Source of the DNA: Butyrivibrio sp. NC2007
GTDB taxonomy: Bacteria; Bacillota; Clostridia; Lachnospirales; Lachnospiraceae
Length of the DNA: 64,000 nt
Assembly: GCF_000421405.1 (NCBI RefSeq)
Contig: NZ_ATWY01000010.1
Coordinates: forward strand, 1-64,000
Direction: 5' to 3'
Shown: positions 25,450 to 34,706 of the stretch, piece by piece
How the letters are laid out: the number at the start of each line of letters is the position of its first letter
Position numbering within the stretch: position 1 is the stretch's first letter
The notes under the pieces: model-generated
What the model saw: only the letters and a program-made list of their open reading frames with translations
Told to the model about the DNA's origin: nothing
The model's database searches: none
Made by a program: the position numbers and the translations under genes

Positions 25450-27564
25450 ATGGGTCTTATTAAGCTCGAAAAAGGTCAGATCCTTCATAAAGCCGGTAAG
25501 GATATCGTATCTACCGTGGAAGTTCTTGTTAAGGGTACTCTAAAGATTTCTAACCCTTATTCTTCCATCACGGCCGGCGTAGGAACCTTTATCGGAATCG
25601 TAGAGCATCCGGGACAGCCCTATAACTACACCATCGAAGCGATTGAAGAGTCTTCCGTCTATTCATATCCATACGAATCCATCGAGGATATTCCCAAAAT
25701 TGTAAGATCAAATCCGAAGATAGCTCCTGTTCTGGCAGCTCAGTCCACTGATACTGCTGCGCGTATTTGTGCTGTTTATGACCAGCAGTTTGATGAGGTT
25801 GCTAAGGAATACGATCAGCTTATGGCTGATTACACCGACTATCCCAATCTGTGCATAAAAGTTGGCGAAGTGGTAAAAGAGTTCCCGGAGTTTGAAGCCA
25901 TCATTCCTCCGGAGAGAATAAATAGTATTCCCCAGTGGGCAATTGATTTCATAAACTCCTTAAAGGAAAACGAGGAGATCATGAAAAAGAACCTCTATCC
26001 CATAAATGTGGAAATTGCCATCGGAATGATCATGAGTACCTTTAATATCTATAACACCATTTCCGAAGAGGTACTTCTTTTAAACGAATACAGAAAAACT
26101 CTTAAGAAAAGAACTACTGCCTTCAACACCACCATGACTGCCATAAAGACAAAACTCGCAGAGCTTGAAAGAGCTGAAAACGGCGAGGGTGACGGCAGCG
26201 TTAAAATTGTTAACGCGCTGGCCACTATTCTCTCCTACGCAGGTGTAAGCGGAGAAGTCGCAGGATGGTTTGAAGATCTGATATCTCAGTTTAAGGCAAA
26301 TGAAAACAGATATGACTCTTCTGACGAAGCAAGGCTTCTTAGAAAGAACATACAAAATACGTTCTATGACATTTATTTGCCTGCTTTTATGAGAAGTCTT
26401 ACCGACGATGACATCCCAATTGAAGTAAAGATGTTCTTTATGTTTGGCTTTGTTGATGAGGAACTTGCAGGCGAAAAAAATACAACCATCCTCTACAATA
26501 TGGCCAAATCCTATACTCGCGATCCTGAAGGAAATGTCTTTACTGTTTACGAGTGGCTTAAAATGATCTTCATGAGTGAAGCTGAGCCCTCCAAGAACGA
26601 ATTTGACCAGGACTGGCCCACATACTTAAGAGATCAGAAAAACAGCGGAGCAATTACTGAAGAGAGAATGGAGGCCATGTTAAATAACCCTCAGAAGAAG
26701 CTGGATTTTGAACTTCGAAATCTCTTTGCACTGGGTAACAGAATGACCTTTGGCAGAGTCACTTCTTTTGTTCCTGTATTTGATGCGCAAAACGTTCTGC
26801 GTCCGCTTGATATGGCATATATTACTGCCACAAAGATAAACGAGTATTATGAAAAGATCCGCAGCATAGACTATAGCGTATTCTGCAGACAGGCTGTTTA
26901 TTCAAATCCGGAGATAGGAATCACTCAGGTTTACTACGACGAGGACATTACTCCTATCATGATTCTGATGCCCAATGTCGGAAGCAGAGCTGCTCTTTGG
27001 CAGGATATAGATGGCAAGAACAGAAGAACCAGAGCTCGTATGCTGGTATCAATCTTCAACATAGAAAACACTGAAGATGCAATGCTAAAGCTCTTTGGCG
27101 AGTTCAGATGGGAATTGTGCAAAACAGTTCAGGGTGTGCATTGGAATGATGTCACAGACCCATCCCTTACATCAATGTACTGCGACTATCTGCAGTTCTT
27201 TAAAAAGAACTCTGCTCTCTCAGCAGATAATAAGGAAAAGCTAAAGACTGACCTGAAGAAATTTAATAACAACTTTAAACATGTCTTTATATCAGATTAC
27301 CTCTCCTACATAAAATTTGAGTCAGCCGGATCTCCAAGACTGAACAAGGTAGCAAGAGAAATCCTCTTTACCTTCTGCCCTTTCTCCAAAGAGATCAGAG
27401 ATAAACTCTCGGACAATCCGCAGTACACCGAGCTCATAAATCACCACAATGCCCGAATAGGGAATATAGCAAAACCAATTTCAAATCTGATCCACAAGCT
27501 TACCAAGGAAGGCATCCATGTACCTGTCCAGATAGCAGGTCAACTCGAGCATCTCAAAAAATAA
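25450..27564 (+). CDS. Large protein with N-terminal cyclic-nucleotide-binding-like domain
   Basis: A 704-residue soluble protein. The start at 25450 is chosen because GGAGG stands 4 bases upstream. Residues about 1-110 look like a cNMP-binding beta-roll (LEKGQILHKAGKDIVSTVEVLVKG and TFIGIVEHPGQPYNY), but lack an evident arginine of the phosphate-binding cassette. No helix-turn-helix follows, so it is not a Crp-type regulator. The remaining 590 residues are mostly alpha-helical with no motif I recognise. The gene sits 79 bases after tmcAL and ends at a shared terminator. Function unknown. Confidence 0.6.
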   Translation: MGLIKLEKGQILHKAGKDIVSTVEVLVKGTLKISNPYSSITAGVGTFIGIVEHPGQPYNYTIEAIEESSVYSYPYESIEDIPKIVRSNPKIAPVLAAQSTDTAARICAVYDQQFDEVAKEYDQLMADYTDYPNLCIKVGEVVKEFPEFEAIIPPERINSIPQWAIDFINSLKENEEIMKKNLYPINVEIAIGMIMSTFNIYNTISEEVLLLNEYRKTLKKRTTAFNTTMTAIKTKLAELERAENGEGDGSVKIVNALATILSYAGVSGEVAGWFEDLISQFKANENRYDSSDEARLLRKNIQNTFYDIYLPAFMRSLTDDDIPIEVKMFFMFGFVDEELAGEKNTTILYNMAKSYTRDPEGNVFTVYEWLKMIFMSEAEPSKNEFDQDWPTYLRDQKNSGAITEERMEAMLNNPQKKLDFELRNLFALGNRMTFGRVTSFVPVFDAQNVLRPLDMAYITATKINEYYEKIRSIDYSVFCRQAVYSNPEIGITQVYYDEDITPIMILMPNVGSRAALWQDIDGKNRRTRARMLVSIFNIENTEDAMLKLFGEFRWELCKTVQGVHWNDVTDPSLTSMYCDYLQFFKKNSALSADNKEKLKTDLKKFNNNFKHVFISDYLSYIKFESAGSPRLNKVAREILFTFCPFSKEIRDKLSDNPQYTELINHHNARIGNIAKPISNLIHKLTKEGIHVPVQIAGQLEHLKK

Positions 27565-27565
27565 A

Positions 27566-27600
27566 AAATCCCTGACCACCATAACAGTGATCAGGGATTT
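27566..27600. terminator. Bidirectional terminator
   Basis: AAATCCCTGACCAC and GTGATCAGGGATTT pair with one mismatch that is a G-U wobble on one strand, around a 7-base loop. It lies between convergent genes ending at 27564 and 27622, with A and T tracts on both sides. Confidence 0.85.
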
Positions 27601-27621
27601 ATATGTTTTATATAACTTTAA

Positions 27622-28365
27622 TTAGTTAAGTGCCTCAATAGCATCAATAAGTGCGTCTGTTGAATCCTCGTTGAAGCATGTTGCTGCAAAAGCAAGCATG
27701 TAGTCACCCTTCTGAAGGTTAACCATCTCGTTGTGGAATTCAACACCGTTGAAATCACCGTTCATCTTAAGGACCTTGTGAGTCTCACCTGCAATTTCTC
27801 TCTCAACAATCTCTGTTGTGATGTTTGAGATACCCTGAGCCTCAAGAGCACTCTGTGCCTGAGAAATGCTTGCGTTAAGAACTGCCTCCTCATCAAGGAT
27901 AGCGTTAGCAAGTGTAGCATTTGACTGAGCTGTTACATTTACGTTGCAAAGGCCTGTTGCATTCTGTGCATATGCAACGATTGTTGCCGTACCTTCCTCA
28001 ATAGCCTTTGTAGCAAGCTTGTTGTCAGAAAGCATATCAGTTGTCATACCTGTGATCTGAGCAAGTGTCTCATCATCAACAAATGAATATCCATCAAGAA
28101 GGTTGAGCTTAACACCAAAGTACTCGTTTACATAAGCGTTGCCCTCAACTGTACCGATTGAAAACTCGCCATCAGCTTCTTTTGTGCTCTCCTCTGTTGT
28201 AGTCTCTGCTGCTTCTTCTACAGATGCTTCCTCAGTAGCAGCCTCTGTAGCTTCCTCTACAGTAGCCTCTGCTACAGGCTCCTCTACCTGAGCGCTCTTA
28301 CCACATGCTGAAAGCGCCATTACCATTGTCATTGTCATTACCACTGCAATAAATTTTCTTTTCAT
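27622..28365 (-). CDS. Secreted lipoprotein of unknown function
   Basis: A 247-residue predicted lipoprotein. The signal peptide ends in the lipobox LSAC (Cys21), followed by a low-complexity linker of Glu, Ala and Thr (residues about 28-66). The mature domain (68-247) carries NEYFGVKLNLLDGYSFVDD and resembles small surface domains found in many Lachnospiraceae lipoproteins, but I cannot assign a function. It is monocistronic, ending at the terminator at 27566-27600. Confidence 0.7.
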   Translation of the reverse strand: MKRKFIAVVMTMTMVMALSACGKSAQVEEPVAEATVEEATEAATEEASVEEAAETTTEESTKEADGEFSIGTVEGNAYVNEYFGVKLNLLDGYSFVDDETLAQITGMTTDMLSDNKLATKAIEEGTATIVAYAQNATGLCNVNVTAQSNATLANAILDEEAVLNASISQAQSALEAQGISNITTEIVEREIAGETHKVLKMNGDFNGVEFHNEMVNLQKGDYMLAFAATCFNEDSTDALIDAIEALN

Positions 28366-28465
28366 AATTCTCTCCTCTAAAATACAATTATTGCTTAAAA
28401 TACAACCTTGAATAACTTAACAGATGTGGTGATTTTCATCAATGAACAATTTTACCAAAGATATT

Positions 28466-29314
28466 TCATCTATTGTAATATTTTTCTATCACAGATTCAA
28501 TGCATTTTCTTGATTCTACGGCTGTTTCCGGCTTAGTATCCTCAAGGGTTGCATGAATAAAGGGCTTGTTTTCAAGAGCAAACTTCACTATCTGAGTGTA
28601 ATCCATATCTCCAAAGCCGCATCCTACGCTCTTTACCTTGTCCCCTTCAAGAAGACAATCCTTTAAATGGATCATGGCAACGTCTTTTCCGATAAGATCG
28701 ATTGCTTCAGCTATAACTTCATCTCTCTGTTCATAATTGTCAGTCCAGATAAGATTTACAGGATCAAATATGATCTTAAGATTCGGAGAGCCGATACGAT
28801 CAAGGACTTCTCTGGCTCTTTTGCCGTCATATACTATGTGCCTGTAAACAGGCTCAATTGCAAGGATCACTCCACATTTCTCGGCGCAGTCAATAACAGG
28901 GCGCAGGTTCGTAATAAAGGTCTCCAGCGCCTCTTTTGAGTGACAGGCCTCCTTGTCATAGACATAACCCTCATTTGGCGCACCGGTCTCTGTTCCAACC
29001 ATTCCGCAGCCGGCAATGGATGCAAAGCGAAGGTGTGCGTAGTACTTCTCCTGAATCTCGGAGAGCTTCTCGGCATTTGGGTTTGCCAGGTTTAAGTAGC
29101 AGCCAAGAACAGCCATATCAAGATCAGCCTTTCTTAAGGCATTCTTCAGATACATGGCATATCCGGGTGTTAGAGCATTTGTATCTGCCGTAAATCCCGG
29201 GACCTTGGAAAGCGCTAAGTGGATGCAGGAAAAGCCCTGGTCCTTAACCTCCTTTAATCTCTCCTCAAAAGGAAGTTCTCTGGTGTCATGAAATCTAATT
29301 CCAAGCTGTATCAT
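28466..29314 (-). CDS. Xylose-isomerase-like TIM-barrel sugar isomerase/epimerase
   Basis: A 282-residue AP endonuclease 2/xylose isomerase-like TIM barrel. Likely metal ligands are in AIEPVYRH (Glu), FDPVNLIW (Asp), MIHLKDC (His) and HATLEDT (Glu). Such enzymes isomerise or epimerise free or phosphorylated sugars and inositols. It overlaps the ABC exporter stop by 4 bases (ATGA) and is the last gene of the pectin/xylan locus, so a sugar released by the GH43 enzymes is a plausible substrate. Confidence 0.85.
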   Translation of the reverse strand: MIQLGIRFHDTRELPFEERLKEVKDQGFSCIHLALSKVPGFTADTNALTPGYAMYLKNALRKADLDMAVLGCYLNLANPNAEKLSEIQEKYYAHLRFASIAGCGMVGTETGAPNEGYVYDKEACHSKEALETFITNLRPVIDCAEKCGVILAIEPVYRHIVYDGKRAREVLDRIGSPNLKIIFDPVNLIWTDNYEQRDEVIAEAIDLIGKDVAMIHLKDCLLEGDKVKSVGCGFGDMDYTQIVKFALENKPFIHATLEDTKPETAVESRKCIESVIEKYYNR

Positions 29315-31077
29315 CTTGTCATCTCCATTCTATAGAATATACCTCTTTTTTCCATCAGTTCCTTTGCAGTACCACACTCTGCCACGGTTCCGGCATCTAT
29401 AACCACTATCTTGTCTGCCTTCTCTATCGTGGCCAGTTTGTGGGCAACTATAAATGTCGTGCACTTATCCGACATATTTTCAAGAGCGTAGGTTACCTCT
29501 TTTTCAGAGAGCGCATCCAGGGCCGATGTAGCCTCGTCAAGGATGATCACCTTAGGGTGTCTGATAAGAGCTCTTGCGATTGATATCCTCTGCTTCTGAC
29601 CGCCGGAGAGCTTATCGCCGTGTTCGCCCACCTTGGTATCAAGCCCAGCCGGGAGCTTGTCAATTACGCTCCTAAGACCTGACTCATCAATTACTCTGGA
29701 AAGCTCCTCCTCAGTCACATCACTGGTTCCGTATAAAATATTATCCCTGATGCTACCGGAGAACAGGATTGTGTTCTGGGGCACAACAGCCAGATTCTTT
29801 CGATAGCTCTGAAGGTTGACCTTGCTGATATCCTTATCGTCAACCAGGATACGTCCGCTTGACGGAAGTCCAAAGCCCACCAGGAGGTTCATTATGGTGG
29901 ATTTGCCGGCTCCCGACTCACCCACAAAGGCCACCGTCTCACCCGGTTCAACATGCAGGTTTATGTTGTGAACAATCTCTTCAGTGCTGTCAGGATATGA
30001 ATATCCCACATTCTCAAAGGTGAACTCACCCGTTATCTCTCCGATTTCTTCCTTGTCTGAGCTGTCCTCAACGTGCTCAAACTCCAGGATTTCCCCGATA
30101 CTTGATACGGACTCAAGACCCTTTGATATAACAGGAAGCAGTGTCAAAAGAGATGATACCTGTCCCACAATTGATGTGAAGTAGCTCTGGTACAGCACCA
30201 CATCTCCGACCTGTACTCTTCCTTTTACAGCAAGTATTGATGTAAACGCAAGGCACAGAACCTGGAAAATCTGGAAAAACGCCCAGCTCACAGCTCCGAA
30301 ATTACCCTGAATGATATCAAGGTTGTATCCGGCCTGTGCAATGAGATCCACCTGTGTATCCATTCTTACGATTTCCTCATCCTCTAAGGCGTGAGCTCTT
30401 GTTACGGGCACCAGCTGAACCATCTCCATGACCTTGGCTGAGGTCTCTTCCATCTCTTTTCTGAACCTCTGGTTGTGCTTTTTGATAGGCTTTTTAAAAG
30501 TCACCACCAAAACTGCCGCAAGAGGCACCATGAACAGGAAGAAGAAAAATACCACGATACTCTTTGTTATGGTAACCGTAAGAGCTACGGACATATTGAT
30601 CACGATATTGATGAGGGAGACAAATATCTGGTCTGACAAAGTCTCCACCGCTTCAACATCCCTTATAACCTTGGACTGAAGCCTGCCTGATAGCATATCC
30701 TTCTGATGAGGAATGGACATGACCTGTATCTTGTGGACCAGAGCGCTCCTAAGTCCTGCCTCCACCTTCCTAACTGACTTACTCCTGAAGTGTATGTGCA
30801 GATAGTTCATCGGGACATTCAGGATAAGGAGAAATACCATAAGCACAATGTTGAAAATGATCAGAGTTACTACATTAGGATCATGATCAGTTACCGCATT
30901 TATGATATTTGCAGTCACAATGGGAAGTATCCACACCGGGCTGTGCTTTATCACATAAAACACGGTAGATAGCAAAAAGTTATGGTACATTCCCTTATAG
31001 AACCCAATCAGAGTCATCAGGGGATTTCCCTTATGTCTTTCATAGCTGTCAAAATAGACGTCTGTATCTAATTTCAT
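29311..31077 (-). CDS. ABC transporter, fused permease and ATPase (exporter type)
   Basis: A 588-residue half-transporter. Six membrane helices in residues about 35-310 precede a complete ATPase domain: Walker A GESGAGKST, Q-loop VPQNTILFSGSIRDNILY, signature LSGGQKQRISIARAL, Walker B VIILDEATSALD and H-loop IVAHKL. This is the MsbA/LmrA type, normally an exporter working as a homodimer. It lies 11 bases after the ankyrin-GH43 gene, an unusual place, since sugar uptake here uses the separate importer. Substrate unknown. Confidence 0.9.
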   Translation of the reverse strand: MKLDTDVYFDSYERHKGNPLMTLIGFYKGMYHNFLLSTVFYVIKHSPVWILPIVTANIINAVTDHDPNVVTLIIFNIVLMVFLLILNVPMNYLHIHFRSKSVRKVEAGLRSALVHKIQVMSIPHQKDMLSGRLQSKVIRDVEAVETLSDQIFVSLINIVINMSVALTVTITKSIVVFFFFLFMVPLAAVLVVTFKKPIKKHNQRFRKEMEETSAKVMEMVQLVPVTRAHALEDEEIVRMDTQVDLIAQAGYNLDIIQGNFGAVSWAFFQIFQVLCLAFTSILAVKGRVQVGDVVLYQSYFTSIVGQVSSLLTLLPVISKGLESVSSIGEILEFEHVEDSSDKEEIGEITGEFTFENVGYSYPDSTEEIVHNINLHVEPGETVAFVGESGAGKSTIMNLLVGFGLPSSGRILVDDKDISKVNLQSYRKNLAVVPQNTILFSGSIRDNILYGTSDVTEEELSRVIDESGLRSVIDKLPAGLDTKVGEHGDKLSGGQKQRISIARALIRHPKVIILDEATSALDALSEKEVTYALENMSDKCTTFIVAHKLATIEKADKIVVIDAGTVAECGTAKELMEKRGIFYRMEMTR

Positions 31078-31088
31078 CGATATTCCTC

Positions 31089-33047
31089 TTACATCTCCTT
31101 AAACATATCATCTCTGAAGGAAACAATCATCTCATTTGCGCCTGAAAAAGCATACATTCCGACCATTGCTCCGGTAAATCTCTTGCCCCTGTCAAGGCCT
31201 TCGTCGCACAGATAAAAGACATTGTCCAGTGTTGCAAAGTGTCTTCTGTCGCCTTCTTCGTTCAAGCAATACGAAAGCTCTCTTCTTAGATGATCTGTAT
31301 CCATATATAGCCTTATAGATTCTGCTGTACCTTCAAGTGGCTCTTTTGACAAAAGAGCTCTGTCCTCATCTCCAATGTGCTCGTTAACATATAGATATCG
31401 CCTTCCCTCTTTCCTTGTGATTCCAAATTCAAAGAAAGTGTTCTCATCATAGTATCCGCAAATTCCGGCGCTCTGTCCATCCTTAATATCCGGAATATCC
31501 ATTGAAACCGAATATGAAAAGACTAAACTACTCTGCCTTCTTAAAACTATGTTCCTGCTATCTACGCTTGAAAGAGGCGCTCTGCTTCCCTTAATTTGGA
31601 ACTTCCTCTCATCAGAACTGCAAACAACTTCGCCATCCTCAAAGGGACGGGGAGTCATATATTCCATGTAAAGCCCGCAAGGGGATATTCGCACTCTTTT
31701 GCCATTATCGGCTTCTGCATCTGAATCTGTATCCATCTCAGGAAATGGTTTGACCTGCATAGCAGACGGTCCCTTAAGATCATTTACTATAGGCCATCCG
31801 TCAGGCGTCCAGGTCACGGGATCGATTGCCGTCTCCCTTCCAAGAATACTGTACCTGCCATCCAGTGCTCTTCCGCAGAGATAGACCATAAACCATCTGC
31901 CGTCCTGAGTCTCTACCAGGTCCCCGTGTCCGCATCTCTGAATTGCAGCAGTTTCGTCTTTCTGCCTCATTATTGGATTGTAGGGGCATCTTTCATAGAC
32001 GCCGAAGAGCTCTTTTGACCTGGACACAGTAACCCTGTGGCCCGGGCCCGTACCACCCTCAGCCTCAAGCAGGTAGTAATATCCGTCCTTCTTGTATAGA
32101 TGAGGCCCTTCGGGAGCTCTTTTATGGTCTCCGTAGTAAAGAAGCTGAGCATCGGAAATCTTCTTCGTTCCGGATTTATCCAGCTCGAAGATCCTCGCTC
32201 CACGGTTTAGGAGCATATATCTCCTGCCGTCATCATCATTAAAGATACTTGGATCGATTCCATCTTCATCAATGAAAACAGGCTCGGTGTAAGGGCCTTC
32301 CGGCTTATCAGAGCTTACAACAATCTGCCTTCTGTAAGTGGGCGGAACGTCATTTAGCCTGTAGGTCGCCGTTATGTAAAATCTTCCCTCGTAGTAGGAA
32401 ATATCAGGAGCCCAGTAGCCCCTTCCGCCTTCAAGTTCATCAAGATGTGCCCAGTCAGGGTTTGTTATGGCATGTCCTATTATCTCCCAATGAATAAGGT
32501 CTCTCGAATGTGAGATCGGAATACAGGGAAAAAAGATGAAGGAAGAGTTGACCATATAGTAGTCAGAGCCAACTCTTACAATTGACGGATCCGGGTAAAA
32601 ACCACGTCTTATGGGATTGTGATAATAATCCTCATATTTATGGCTAAACTTATTCTCTAAGTAATTCTCGATATTTATATATCCTAAAGCCAATGAATCC
32701 TCGGGATATTCTTCATACATATTCTCATAGCTCTGTCTAAGATCATGTACAATATCCCATGGTGTTACAAGGTCTGAATCTCCCTCAAGAGGGTCCATAC
32801 CACATCTCTCAACCAGGTATTTAAACACCTCTAAATCACCGGATTCAGCGCCAAAGTGAAGCACATTCCTGTGTTCATCATCGTACTCATTAAGGCTGAT
32901 CCTGGAGTATTCAACAAGGTATTTAAGGATGTCCAGATTCCCGAGCTTTGCAGCTTCAAACAGAGCCTCCTTACTTACTTTCGAAGGCTCGTTTATCAAT
33001 ATCTCTTTTAATCTGTCAAGGTCATCATGCCTTATCGCATCAATCAT
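31089..33047 (-). CDS. Ankyrin-repeat / glycoside hydrolase family 43 fusion
   Basis: A 652-residue cytoplasmic protein without a signal peptide. Residues 1-135 are ankyrin repeats (ALFEAAKLGNLDILKYLVE, NVLHFGAESGDLEVFKYLVE). Residues about 144-450 form a GH43 five-blade propeller with the three catalytic acids in place: base FYPDPS (Asp153), GIDPSIF (Asp) and acid APEGPHLY (Glu). A C-terminal beta-sandwich follows. GH43 enzymes release xylose or arabinose from oligosaccharides. It overlaps the next GH43 by 4 bases. The ankyrin part is unusual for this family and may mediate protein contacts. Confidence 0.85.
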   Translation of the reverse strand: MIDAIRHDDLDRLKEILINEPSKVSKEALFEAAKLGNLDILKYLVEYSRISLNEYDDEHRNVLHFGAESGDLEVFKYLVERCGMDPLEGDSDLVTPWDIVHDLRQSYENMYEEYPEDSLALGYINIENYLENKFSHKYEDYYHNPIRRGFYPDPSIVRVGSDYYMVNSSFIFFPCIPISHSRDLIHWEIIGHAITNPDWAHLDELEGGRGYWAPDISYYEGRFYITATYRLNDVPPTYRRQIVVSSDKPEGPYTEPVFIDEDGIDPSIFNDDDGRRYMLLNRGARIFELDKSGTKKISDAQLLYYGDHKRAPEGPHLYKKDGYYYLLEAEGGTGPGHRVTVSRSKELFGVYERCPYNPIMRQKDETAAIQRCGHGDLVETQDGRWFMVYLCGRALDGRYSILGRETAIDPVTWTPDGWPIVNDLKGPSAMQVKPFPEMDTDSDAEADNGKRVRISPCGLYMEYMTPRPFEDGEVVCSSDERKFQIKGSRAPLSSVDSRNIVLRRQSSLVFSYSVSMDIPDIKDGQSAGICGYYDENTFFEFGITRKEGRRYLYVNEHIGDEDRALLSKEPLEGTAESIRLYMDTDHLRRELSYCLNEEGDRRHFATLDNVFYLCDEGLDRGKRFTGAMVGMYAFSGANEMIVSFRDDMFKEM

Positions 33048-34699
33048 TGTAGCTCCTCTACAATAAAATTCTTAAAGTCAGCGTGTCCGTGATCTTTGTT
33101 GTTACCACCAAGAGACAGGGCGAATATTCCGAGCTTTGCCCCTACCCAGGTGTGATCCGAAGGCGTGTAATCTATGCCAAGATCAAACATCTTTACTCCA
33201 TCAAAGGAAATACAGACCTTGAGTTTCATGTCTTCTGCTTCCTGGCTTTTAGTAACGTTCTGAAAATAAGTATCTGCTCCGGTGAAGGTCATAACCCATT
33301 TGATGTTTTTGAGAGCGTCCTCCAAAGAAAGTTCGCTGTCTTTTACATAGTTTTCAAAGAGTTCCGAAAGGTCTGTTGCCTCACTCTTGTGCGTATCATC
33401 TCCCTCAGAGTGAATGGTCCTTACATAATATTTACCGGCAATATCTTTCTCTATAAAAGCTGCAACGTACTGACCGCCTGTCATGCAGACGCCCGCTCTT
33501 TCTCCCGGCAAAAGCCCTGATGCATCCATTTCAGCTTCTGCCCTAAAGGAAGGGTAAATCAGCTTCTGCGTAAGAACATTGCTGCTCCTCCACAGAACCG
33601 GCATTTCTTCATGAGACGGATTCTGGCAAAAGAGCCTTAAGCCGTCTCTTTCAGCGCCGGTTTCATCTGTTACACTTCCATAAAAGCTATCGTCGTGATC
33701 ACCCATCCATTGCCACGAAAGATTTGGTTTACCGTCCTTAAAATCATCTGACCCTTCAAGATATACGGGCTCTTCGCTTGTAATAACAGGCTTATCCAGC
33801 TCAAAGGCCGGCTCTCCAACTCCGTTTTCATCAGGATTTATTCCGATAACAGGCCATCCGCCCTTCCAGCATACCGGCTGAAGATGACATATCCTTCCAT
33901 AGAGTCCTCTGTCCTGGAAATGAAGGAAATACTCTTTTCCATCCGGAGTATCAATAAGACCTCCCTGGTGAGGGCCGTTGATAACAGTGCCGCCCTGAGC
34001 CATCACAGTCTTTATCTCATAGGGGCCGTGAATGTCTTTTGACCTGAGTGCAACCTGATAGCCTTCCCTTACACCTCCGGCCGGAGCAAGGATATAGTAA
34101 AATCCATCCCTCTTATAAACCTTGGGCCCTTCTATGGTCACTGCCGGGTGAGACGGGTCATTTCCATTAAATACAAAGTGATCTTCACTGATAGCCTTAA
34201 GTCCGTCAGGACTCATCTCGAATATACCGAGAATGCTCTTAAAGCCGATTCTGGACTTGGCATATCCGTGAATGATATAAGCCCTTCCATCCTCATCCCA
34301 GAATGGGCACGGGTCAATAAGGCCTTTCCCTTCAAGGACAAGAACCGGCTCTTCCCACTCTCCTAAAGGGTCTTTTGTTCTTACTACGTAGTAGCCTTCA
34401 TCAGGCATTCCGTAGTAGATATAAAACATTCCCTCATGAAATCTGATAGCCGGAGCCCAGATGCCTTCTGAGTGCCTCGGTATCTTAAATCTCTCCTGCC
34501 CTATATTTTTAAGGGCATAATTAACCAGGCTCCAGTTCACAAGGTCTTTTGACACAAGGATTGGAAGCCCCGGTGTGTAGTTGAAGCTGCTGGCAGTCAT
34601 ATAAAATGTATCTCCGGCCCTTATTACATCAGGGTCAGAGTAATCTGCAAACAGCACAGGATTTCTAAATTTATCTCCAAGATCAGAATAAGTTTTCAT
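33044..34699 (-). CDS. Glycoside hydrolase family 43 (beta-xylosidase/arabinofuranosidase type)
   Basis: A 551-residue GH43 enzyme without signal peptide, so it acts on imported oligosaccharides. Catalytic residues: base ADYSDPDVI (Asp), pKa modulator LIDPCPFWDEDG (Asp) and acid TIEGPKVYKRDG (Glu). The N-terminal propeller (about 1-300) is followed by a beta-sandwich with WQWMGDHDD and WVGAKLGIFAL, as in xylosidase-type GH43 enzymes. It sits 7 bases after the acetylesterase and overlaps the ankyrin-GH43. Exact linkage specificity is not readable. Confidence 0.92.
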   Translation of the reverse strand: MKTYSDLGDKFRNPVLFADYSDPDVIRAGDTFYMTASSFNYTPGLPILVSKDLVNWSLVNYALKNIGQERFKIPRHSEGIWAPAIRFHEGMFYIYYGMPDEGYYVVRTKDPLGEWEEPVLVLEGKGLIDPCPFWDEDGRAYIIHGYAKSRIGFKSILGIFEMSPDGLKAISEDHFVFNGNDPSHPAVTIEGPKVYKRDGFYYILAPAGGVREGYQVALRSKDIHGPYEIKTVMAQGGTVINGPHQGGLIDTPDGKEYFLHFQDRGLYGRICHLQPVCWKGGWPVIGINPDENGVGEPAFELDKPVITSEEPVYLEGSDDFKDGKPNLSWQWMGDHDDSFYGSVTDETGAERDGLRLFCQNPSHEEMPVLWRSSNVLTQKLIYPSFRAEAEMDASGLLPGERAGVCMTGGQYVAAFIEKDIAGKYYVRTIHSEGDDTHKSEATDLSELFENYVKDSELSLEDALKNIKWVMTFTGADTYFQNVTKSQEAEDMKLKVCISFDGVKMFDLGIDYTPSDHTWVGAKLGIFALSLGGNNKDHGHADFKNFIVEELQ

Positions 34700-34706
34700 G
34701 GTTTTC

